From: JAUSKF01 sp964355005
GTDB lineage: Bacteria; Patescibacteriota; Minisyncoccia; UBA6257; WO2-44-18
NCBI GenBank assembly: GCA_964355005.1
Contig: CAYHBX010000013.1
Span: 1 to 19,268 of the forward strand
Length of the DNA stretch: 19,268 bases
Direction of reading: 5' to 3'
The notes under the pieces: generated by a model
Databases searched by the model: none
What the model was told of the DNA's origin: nothing
What the model saw: the letters and a program-made list of their open reading frames with translations, nothing else
In this document: positions 13,162 through 19,268 of the stretch, in pieces
Layout: every line of letters begins with the position of its first letter
Numbering within the stretch: position 1 is the stretch's first letter
Made by a program: the position numbers and the translations under genes

Positions 13162-14673
13162 GTGGTTGGCCCCATCTTCAAGAAACTTTTCAATTATTGG
13201 AAGAAAGAAGGCGTCAAATTTGACGCCTTCTATTCCGCTCCATTTTTCTCTCCAAGGCGGATCGTTGGCCTTTTTTTGAATCGTCGGACTAGAGTCACGC
13301 GGTACATGCTCGGCGATTTGGCCGGAAAAAAAGTTTTGGATTTAGCATGTGGTTCCGGTATCCAAATGGCGAAAGTGGTCTCGGGGTGTGCCGAAATTAC
13401 AGGTGTGGATATTTCCGAAGATCTCCTGGCGATTGCCCGGAAGAGATTAGAGGAGCTGCCGAGCAGAAATTGGCGAGTGGTTTCGGCAAATGCCGATAGG
13501 TTGCCATTCGGCGATTCTAGTTTTAATCTCGTTTACACTCTCGGTCTTTTGGATTACGTGGAAGATCCGGCGGCGGTGTTAAGTGAGTGTCGGCGGATTT
13601 TATATGACGATGGAGCATTGATCTTTACTATGCCGAAAAGTCCCTCGCCATTTTCCTTTTTGCGTCGCGGCCTGGGTTTGTGGATGCGCAAGACAATTTT
13701 TGGTTTACCGCCTATTTTGAATGTCAAAACAAAAGCCGAACTTTTTCGTTTAGTAGAGAGCGCCGGGTTAGTCGTTGAGGACGTGAAGTTGATTTGGCAA
13801 GCGATGTGGATTGTAAAAGCTAAGCGGGCCACAAGCCGTCAGCTTCGTCCTATTCGCGTTTGTGTTCTAACTTCCCACAACCATTATTACGCGAACCTGA
13901 TGATCAAAAAAATTCTTACCCATTTTAAGGAAGACTCTTTTGTGATAGTAGAATCGGCGGCGCTTTTATCGGGATACAGTAAGTTGGGAGCCCTTCTACG
14001 ATATTTTAAAATTTCCGGCGCGCGATATGTATTCAGTCAGATATTTAAATCAATATTCAATACCGCGATGATATTCTTTTCGCGGCTATTTTGCTTAAAG
14101 AACCACCGATATTATTCATACAAATTTTTAAATTTCCCCAACGTCGAGATGATGAAAAAGTCGGCTAACGTAAATAGCCGGCAATTCTTAGAATGGTTGT
14201 CTCACGACGCGCGGCCGGACTTAATTTTATCCGTATATTTTAACCAAATTTTAAAAAATGAAATCATAAATCAGCCAGCCTTGGGTACTTACAACCTTCA
14301 TCCCGCGCTTCTCCCGTCATATCGGGGGATCTCCCCCGTTTTTTGGGCGTTGGCGAAAGGCGAGGAAAAAGCCGGCGCTACATTGCATAAGATAATTCCG
14401 AAAATCGATGCCGGAGAAATTTTGGGACAGAAAGAAGTGAGTATTTTAGACAACGACACCGAGCATTCTCTCTATGTTAGATGCACTGAAGCCGGGTTTG
14501 ATTTATTGGTTGATTTTATTCAACAATTAAAATCGGGCATCGCTCCAGCATTAGTTCAGCCCAAGATACTCAAAGAGTCATATTTTTCTTTACCCACCAA
14601 GGGGGCGGTGCGGGAATTTGCCGGTCGTGGCAGGAAATTTTGGAAATTTAAGGAACTTATCGGTTTGGAATAA
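13162..14673 (+). CDS. Fusion of SAM-dependent methyltransferase and sugar N-formyltransferase
   Basis: A 503-residue two-domain enzyme. Residues about 1-222 are a class I methyltransferase with VLDLACGSG (58-66), GVDIS (81-85) and a YTLGLLDYVEDP motif-IV-like region. Residues about 228-490 match the formyl-THF-dependent formyltransferase core, with Asn378 and His380 in NLHPALLPSYRG and Asp416 in HKIIPKIDAGEIL, so the Asn-His-Asp catalytic set is intact. Sugar formyltransferases of this fold N-formylate 4-amino or 3-amino-4,6-dideoxy sugar nucleotides. The RmlB and WecE-like neighbours suggest a dTDP-4-amino sugar substrate. The methyltransferase half could modify the same sugar. The start is GTG at 13162, since an in-frame TAA lies immediately upstream and the next ATG would remove part of the methyltransferase. 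The fusion order looks unusual to me. Confidence 0.85.
   Translation: MVGPIFKKLFNYWKKEGVKFDAFYSAPFFSPRRIVGLFLNRRTRVTRYMLGDLAGKKVLDLACGSGIQMAKVVSGCAEITGVDISEDLLAIARKRLEELPSRNWRVVSANADRLPFGDSSFNLVYTLGLLDYVEDPAAVLSECRRILYDDGALIFTMPKSPSPFSFLRRGLGLWMRKTIFGLPPILNVKTKAELFRLVESAGLVVEDVKLIWQAMWIVKAKRATSRQLRPIRVCVLTSHNHYYANLMIKKILTHFKEDSFVIVESAALLSGYSKLGALLRYFKISGARYVFSQIFKSIFNTAMIFFSRLFCLKNHRYYSYKFLNFPNVEMMKKSANVNSRQFLEWLSHDARPDLILSVYFNQILKNEIINQPALGTYNLHPALLPSYRGISPVFWALAKGEEKAGATLHKIIPKIDAGEILGQKEVSILDNDTEHSLYVRCTEAGFDLLVDFIQQLKSGIAPALVQPKILKESYFSLPTKGAVREFAGRGRKFWKFKELIGLE
13206..13231. repeat. Perfect 26-bp palindrome within the fusion gene
   Basis: The sequence is fully self-complementary about the centre between 13218 and 13219, with arm AGAAGGCGTCAAA. 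It is read in frame as part of KEGVKFDAFY, starting 44 nt after the GTG start codon. As RNA it could form an 11-bp stem with a 4-nt loop close to the initiation region. Confidence 0.95.
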
Positions 14674-14696
14674 TCAATATTTTTTACAGCTGACAT

Positions 14697-15407
14697 ATGC
14701 GCCTAAGTTTGGTCATAACTTGCTTTAACGAGGCCCCGCATCTGCGGGCAAGTTTTGAGGCGATAAAAAAAACTTTCGTAGTTAATCACGTAGACTGTGA
14801 ATTTATATTTGTGGACGACAAAAGCATTGATTCTACCAAGGCGGTAATTGAATCGATAATCAAAGAAAATCCTAGCCTGTCTTTTAAGGTGATCCTTCAT
14901 GAAGCCAATCAGGGAAGGGGGCAATCAGTGATGGATGGCCTGAGAATGGCGAGTGCCCAATTCGTTGGTTTTTTGGATATAGATTTGGAAATTGACGCGC
15001 GTTACATTGCGCCCGCCGTTGAGCTCTTAGAAGACGGCAAGGCCGACTTTGTTATGGCTGATCGTTTATATCAATTTTCAGCTGCCGGATTGATTCGAAC
15101 GATTATAAGTCGCGGATATAATTTACTGGTCCGCGCTTTATTAAGGCTCCCCTTCCGCGACACCGAAGCCGGCTTCAAATTTTTTAATCGCGAAAAAATT
15201 TTACCGGTCCTGAATTTGGTTCAAGATCGTCGTTGGTTTTGGGATACTGAAATTGTTGCCTGCGCCTTCAAAAAAGGCTTGAAAATAATTTTGCTTCCGG
15301 TGGTTTTTATTCGTAAACCGGAAAAGCAATCCACGGTTAAAATCTTTCGGGATAGTTGGAATTACTTTGTCAGTCTGTTAGCTTTTAGGAAGAGATACCT
15401 GTCCTAA
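14697..15407 (+). CDS. Family 2 glycosyltransferase
   Basis: A 236-residue GT-A enzyme of the DPM1-like type. It starts LSLVITCFNEAPHL and has the nucleotide site FVDDKSIDST (38-47). The metal-binding DID is at residues 94-96 (FLDIDLEID), followed by VMADRLY and DTEAGFKFFNRE. FWDTEIV..A lies near the catalytic base region. No C-terminal membrane span is present, unlike the GT2 at 6376. It probably transfers one sugar produced by the surrounding dTDP pathway; donor and acceptor are not readable. It is separated from the fusion gene by 23 nt and from the aminotransferase by 10 nt, consistent with one operon. Confidence 0.87.
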   Translation: MRLSLVITCFNEAPHLRASFEAIKKTFVVNHVDCEFIFVDDKSIDSTKAVIESIIKENPSLSFKVILHEANQGRGQSVMDGLRMASAQFVGFLDIDLEIDARYIAPAVELLEDGKADFVMADRLYQFSAAGLIRTIISRGYNLLVRALLRLPFRDTEAGFKFFNREKILPVLNLVQDRRWFWDTEIVACAFKKGLKIILLPVVFIRKPEKQSTVKIFRDSWNYFVSLLAFRKRYLS

Positions 15408-15417
15408 TAAAGATTCA

Positions 15418-16548
15418 ATGAATATACCTCTCAACAAGCCGTTTTTCGGCAAAGAAGAAGCCAAAATGGCTGCTTTGGCAATTAAATCAGGCAAGGCTGC
15501 CGGCGACAACCAGTTTGGTAATTTGCTCAAGAAGGTTCTGCAAAAAAAACTCAAGGTTAAATATGCTCTACCTACCCCGTCGTGTACCGCGGCGCTAGAG
15601 TTGGCGATCATGTCTTTGGGCATTGGGCCGGGCGACGAAGTTATCTTGCCAAGCTTCAATTTCTCTTCCGGAGCGGTGGCTATTTTACGTTCCGGGGCGC
15701 GGCCGGTCTTCGCTGACATTGATAAGGAAACTTTCTGCGTTGATCCAAGATCGATCGGGCGAGCGATCACTTCCCGGACCAAGGCGATTATGGTGGTTCA
15801 TTATGCCGGCCACGCCTGTGATATGGACGCGATATTAAAATTGGCTAAAAAATATAACTGTAAAATTATTGAGGACGCGGCTCACGCCATCGGCGGTAAA
15901 TACAAGGGGCGTTCTTTGGGGACGATCGGCGACATTGGCTGTTTCAGTTTTCACGGAACAAAAAATATTGTCACCGGAGAGGGGGGGGCTTTTGTGACCA
16001 ACGACCGTAAGATATTTGAGAAAGCAGAGATCATCAGGGAAAAAGGCACTAATCGGCCGGCATTTTTGCGAGGGGAGGCGCCGCAATATTCTTTGATTGA
16101 CGTCGGTAGCAGCTATCTTTTGGCGGATATTTTGTCGGCGGTGGCAATTGCTCAATTTAAAAAATTGAATGATATAATTAAATTACGAAAACGGCACGCC
16201 CGCTACTTTCTAAATAATCTAGCCGATCTGGCGGGCATCATTCGACTACCGATAGTGCGTTCGTTTGCTGATTCCGACTGGCACATCTTTGCGTTATTAG
16301 TGGAGCCAAAAAAAAGAGACACCCTTCTCGATTTTCTGAAAAATTCCGGTATTCAGGCCTCTTCTCATTATTTGCCGCTCCATTCGTCGGTATTGGGCAT
16401 TAAGTTGGGGTGGAACAAAAGAGATCTCCCCAATACGGATTTTGTTAGTAGGGCGATCGTTCGTTTGCCTTTATACCCATCCTTGTCGAAGAAGGAGTTG
16501 GACTATATAGTAAAAAAAATTCATGAAGCAGCTCGAAAAATTTTTTAA
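15418..16548 (+). CDS. wecE: dTDP-4-amino-4,6-dideoxygalactose transaminase-like (WecE/DegT family)
   Basis: A 376-residue PLP-dependent sugar aminotransferase. The PLP lysine is Lys182 in SFHGTKN, and EDAAHAIG (152-159) holds the pyridine-nitrogen Asp. LPTPSCTAALELA and IREKGTNRPAFLRG...Y...DVGSSYL match WecE (RffA) closely from memory. That enzyme aminates dTDP-4-keto-6-deoxyglucose at C4 to give dTDP-Fuc4N. With RfbB and the formyltransferase domain nearby, a pathway to a dTDP-4-formamido-4,6-dideoxyhexose is complete in this operon. VioA-type activity (gluco configuration) cannot be excluded by eye. An eight-G run at 15981-15988 encodes part of the GEGGA motif. The 3' end overlaps the next gene by 26 nt. 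Confidence 0.88.
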   Translation: MNIPLNKPFFGKEEAKMAALAIKSGKAAGDNQFGNLLKKVLQKKLKVKYALPTPSCTAALELAIMSLGIGPGDEVILPSFNFSSGAVAILRSGARPVFADIDKETFCVDPRSIGRAITSRTKAIMVVHYAGHACDMDAILKLAKKYNCKIIEDAAHAIGGKYKGRSLGTIGDIGCFSFHGTKNIVTGEGGAFVTNDRKIFEKAEIIREKGTNRPAFLRGEAPQYSLIDVGSSYLLADILSAVAIAQFKKLNDIIKLRKRHARYFLNNLADLAGIIRLPIVRSFADSDWHIFALLVEPKKRDTLLDFLKNSGIQASSHYLPLHSSVLGIKLGWNKRDLPNTDFVSRAIVRLPLYPSLSKKELDYIVKKIHEAARKIF

Positions 16549-17122
16549 TAATCCGATTGTTTATAATCTCATCCAGCGCATTTTGGCATTTGCCGGCAGT
16601 AAGACTGTATATAAAAAAATAGGCGAACTTATTGACGCAAAACCGGAAGTATCGGTTTTAGATGTTGGCTGTGGTACCGGTAAATACACCGAGATTTTTA
16701 AAGCTTCTAATTATGTCGGAGTGGATATCAACGACGACTACCTCAATTACGCGCGCCAGCAATACCCATTCGGGCGATTTATAAACATGGATTCTACCAA
16801 GCTGTCCTTTGCGGATAATAGTTTTAAATTTGTTTTTTCTGTAAGCACCTTTCATCATTTATCTGATGATCAGGCTGGGCGCACGGCAGAGGAAATGAAA
16901 CGGGTTTGCGCGGCCGGCGGCACAGTTTACATTATTGATAATGTTTTTCCGAGTAAAATTAATTTTATTGGATATATTTTGTTCAAATTGGATCGCGGGC
17001 GATTTCAGCGGAGCTTTTCCAAAATGGATGAGTTATTGTCTCGTCTCGGATTTTCGGTTGTGGACCGGGGGCTAAAAAATAGTTTCCCATATCGGTATAC
17101 CGTATTCGCGTATAACAAGTAG
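16523..17122 (+). CDS. Class I SAM-dependent methyltransferase
   Basis: A 199-residue single-domain methyltransferase. Motif I is VLDVGCGTG (45-53), followed by YVGVDIN (65-71), a PFGRFINMDSTKLSFADNSFKFVFSVSTFHHL motif II-IV region (first part at 76-90) and a post-IV helix EEMKRVCAAGG. It resembles the Methyltransf_11/UbiE-like group. The substrate is unknown, but position between the sugar aminotransferase and the YfhO-like protein suggests methylation of a sugar or glycan end. The start overlaps the aminotransferase by 26 nt, and the stop TAG is 3 nt from the next ATG, so translation is probably coupled. No Shine-Dalgarno is visible. Confidence 0.85.
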   Translation: MKQLEKFFNNPIVYNLIQRILAFAGSKTVYKKIGELIDAKPEVSVLDVGCGTGKYTEIFKASNYVGVDINDDYLNYARQQYPFGRFINMDSTKLSFADNSFKFVFSVSTFHHLSDDQAGRTAEEMKRVCAAGGTVYIIDNVFPSKINFIGYILFKLDRGRFQRSFSKMDELLSRLGFSVVDRGLKNSFPYRYTVFAYNK

Positions 17123-17125
17123 TTT

Positions 17126-19268
17126 ATGGCCTCCACCATCGAGCGGTATATTTATCGGTGGTGGGCGCAACTTCTTTTTTCTTTTTTATTGGTAGCAATA
17201 GTACTTATTCCGGTTTTAAGCGGTAGGGTGGTTTTTGGTGATGACGCGATGCACCTCGTAATACCGCAGCTGGCATTTTATAAGTCCGCGTTGGTAGGAG
17301 GAGAAAGCCCATTTTGGAATCCCTATGTGGCGGTAGGATTCCCGAATTTTATCAGCACTGGCCATCCGTTTGCTCCGACGGCGCTATTGATTCGTTTTCT
17401 TTCTCCGGTAGACGCGCACTATTGGACCTTATTTGTGTTATTGGCTTTGACACTATTTTTTACCACTCGATTTATTTATGAGCTGGGTATAAATATTTGG
17501 GGCGCGTTGATTGGCGCGATGAGCTACGTTATGGCCGCAATCTGGTATACCCAAAGTACTTTCAGCGCTTTGGGAATATTAAACCAAGCAATTATTTTTT
17601 GGGCTCTGATCAAGGTATTTAAAGGCAGGGACTTTAAAAGTTCGACTCCATTCATTTTACTCGGGGGTTTAAGCTCCGGATATTTATGGCTATCTATCGG
17701 CTACTGGTATAACTTGTATGTATTTTCCGCGGCCCTAGCCTTTGTGGTGTTTCTGGGCCACCTTGATCGGAGAGTATTCAATCGGGTTATCACATGTTTT
17801 TTGCTTATGGGGGGCATCGGCGTGATGATTGGATTATTTCAGTTAGTTCCAAGCTATGTAATGTCTCAATATTCAGGCCGAAGCGGCGGACTGGATTATC
17901 AAAGCGCGCAGGGGTACGCCATAGGATTTAGGGAGTTGTTGAATTTTTTTCATTTAACGACCCAAAGGGGACTCGATGCCTATCTTTATATGGGCATTGT
18001 TCCTCTGATTTTTTTTGCCCAGTCTTTTTGGAGCAAGGATTCATACGCCAAGTTCTTCCGCTGGATTTTTTTGATTGCCTTTGCAATCGCGATTAAAGGA
18101 TCCCCAGTTTTTTGGGTGATTAACAAATTACCGATTTTTAATATGTTTCAAGGGGCGGCGCGTTTTTTACTGATTGGCGGGTTTGCTGGCGCGGTTTTGG
18201 TGGGCGCGGGTAGTGAATATTTTTTGGGATTAATAAAACTTGAGAAGCTGGAACGGGCAAAGCGTTTCATAAATGTTTTGGTTGTGGTTATAGCTTGCGT
18301 GATGCTATTTACTGTGCTGATTTTGTGGAATTGGGAAGTTGGTTATTCCGTGCTGGCTTCCCTTTTTTTCTTGATCTTGGCCTATGCGATTTTTGGGTAT
18401 TTTTTGCAGAAACCGCAACTGTTGGCAGTCCTAGCCCTAGTTGTTATTTTTGATTTTATTTTTGTTTTTTACAGCTTCCATAAGCCATCTATGGTTGCAA
18501 GAAAAGATTACCAGCCGGTGTCCAGCGTTACAGATTTTCTGCGACAGGGGGGCGGCAGAATATTTCCGATGTTTGTGGATGATTGGGACGACTCTTATTT
18601 TTATCAAATCAAAAACAGCAGCGCGCCACCCGAGGGTCGACAACCTTATTTCTACCGACTTTCTCGTGAGACTTATTGGCCGAACTTCCAGCTACTTGAC
18701 GGACTGCAGAGCTTGGAGGCAAACGAACCATTGCTGAATGTAGAGATGGGCCGTCTGATGGCGCTAGTCGGTACTCGGCAATTAGTTACTGCCGGCGGAG
18801 AGGAGAAGTTGAATAAGCTTTACTTCAAAAAGGATGAGAGGGACTTATCTGCGGCTGAGAGGGTCAAAATTTTTGGACAACGCCTGCCTCTTGTTGATTT
18901 TTTGGGGGTCAAATATGTTTTGTCGGCGTACGATCTCAAAGAGAAAGGAGTCGACATTCCCAATTTGAACCTTGTTGCCTATGCGCCTCTAGGGATCATG
19001 GGCAATGGCAACCTTCCAATGCCCATGTTTATCTACGAAAATCCCAACGCCAAGCCACTGGCCTATTTTACCCAAGTAACCGCCTTCAAATCTGACCCTG
19101 ATGAGATTTATAAATTATTCAAAGCCGGCGATTTCAAAGATTTTTACGTGGAATGCTCCGATTGCCAGCCAAAAAATTTCACCGGCGGCGGCGAAATCAT
19201 CCAGATCAAAAAAGAAAATGGATTAGTTAAACTCCAGACCATCAGCGAAGACAAACAATTTCTGGTTT
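17126..19268 (+). CDS. YfhO-like polytopic membrane protein (3' truncated by window)
   Basis: An open frame of 714 codons runs off the window without a stop. A first membrane span (about 14-32) is followed by an extracytoplasmic loop with GDDAMHLVIPQ (38-48) and SPFWNPYVAVGFPNF (61-75). That acidic pair plus P.WNP..G.G.P pattern is typical of YfhO-family GT-C proteins. About ten or more further spans extend to near residue 450, then a large soluble domain (DFLRQGGGRIFPMF, DFLGVKYVL). YfhO in Firmicutes transfers sugars from undecaprenyl phosphate onto cell-wall polymers together with a CsbB-type GT2, and the GT2 at 6376 has that architecture. Here it probably decorates the glycan on the outer membrane face. 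The start ATG is 3 nt after the methyltransferase stop. Confidence 0.85.
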   Translation, partial: MASTIERYIYRWWAQLLFSFLLVAIVLIPVLSGRVVFGDDAMHLVIPQLAFYKSALVGGESPFWNPYVAVGFPNFISTGHPFAPTALLIRFLSPVDAHYWTLFVLLALTLFFTTRFIYELGINIWGALIGAMSYVMAAIWYTQSTFSALGILNQAIIFWALIKVFKGRDFKSSTPFILLGGLSSGYLWLSIGYWYNLYVFSAALAFVVFLGHLDRRVFNRVITCFLLMGGIGVMIGLFQLVPSYVMSQYSGRSGGLDYQSAQGYAIGFRELLNFFHLTTQRGLDAYLYMGIVPLIFFAQSFWSKDSYAKFFRWIFLIAFAIAIKGSPVFWVINKLPIFNMFQGAARFLLIGGFAGAVLVGAGSEYFLGLIKLEKLERAKRFINVLVVVIACVMLFTVLILWNWEVGYSVLASLFFLILAYAIFGYFLQKPQLLAVLALVVIFDFIFVFYSFHKPSMVARKDYQPVSSVTDFLRQGGGRIFPMFVDDWDDSYFYQIKNSSAPPEGRQPYFYRLSRETYWPNFQLLDGLQSLEANEPLLNVEMGRLMALVGTRQLVTAGGEEKLNKLYFKKDERDLSAAERVKIFGQRLPLVDFLGVKYVLSAYDLKEKGVDIPNLNLVAYAPLGIMGNGNLPMPMFIYENPNAKPLAYFTQVTAFKSDPDEIYKLFKAGDFKDFYVECSDCQPKNFTGGGEIIQIKKENGLVKLQTISEDKQFLV

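Noticed and set aside
14323..14338. Short hairpin CGGGGGA-TC-TCCCCCG in the formyltransferase domain
   Set aside because: It falls in the conserved catalytic segment LPSYRGISP and has only 7-bp arms; protein constraint and chance suffice.

Overview
This window is a surface-polysaccharide (nucleotide-sugar and glycosyltransferase) locus. It probably comes from a Candidate Phyla Radiation (Patescibacteria, Parcubacteria-like) bacterium. That placement is an inference from three things. Genes are tightly packed and overlapping, with almost no Shine-Dalgarno sequences. A stand-alone PaaX/Cas2-like protein is present, of a type I associate with these genomes. GT-C membrane proteins typical of the group are also present. 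Stop codons are strongly biased: of 18 termini, 14 are TAA, 3 TAG and 1 TGA.

Layout. (1) 2-397 is the 3' tail of a membrane glycosyltransferase. (2) 440-4388 (+) is a compact operon behind a near-consensus promoter: GDP-mannose 4,6-dehydratase, a fucose-synthase-like SDR, a GT2 and a sugar C-methyltransferase. (3) 6300-4404 (-) is a GT-C membrane protein split by a frame change. (4) 6376-10214 (+) holds a DPM1/GtrB-like GT2 with two membrane spans, a GT4, a GNAT acetyltransferase and a CDP-glycerol-transferase-like GT-B protein. (5) 10232-11026 is a gene for a PaaX/Cas2-like protein bracketed by two perfect ~40-bp palindromes. (6) 12015-11053 (-) is a WbpP/GalE-like epimerase. (7) 12108-19268 (+) holds RmlB, a methyltransferase-formyltransferase fusion, a GT2, a WecE-like aminotransferase, a small methyltransferase and a YfhO-like membrane protein running off the end.

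How the genes work together (inference). Block 2 looks able to build a GDP-linked 6-deoxy sugar, possibly C-methylated. Block 7 looks able to build a dTDP-4-amino-4,6-dideoxyhexose that is N-formylated. The epimerase supplies UDP-GalNAc or UDP-Gal type precursors. The cytoplasmic GTs assemble or prime lipid-linked sugars, and the GT-C/YfhO proteins would transfer sugars on the outer face of the membrane.

The most unusual content is repeat structure lying in and between the genes from 7.7 to 11 kb. It comprises a 7-bp tandem repeat inside the GT4 gene, an 8-bp tandem repeat over a stop codon, a 64-nt imperfect palindrome inserted in frame in the GT-B gene, and the two palindromes around the Cas2-like gene. 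Those two palindromes differ only by a compensatory base-pair change. A separate 26-bp perfect palindrome sits in the coding start of the methyltransferase-formyltransferase fusion. Five operon heads also have -10-like hexamers only 6-13 nt before the start codon, suggesting leaderless mRNAs.
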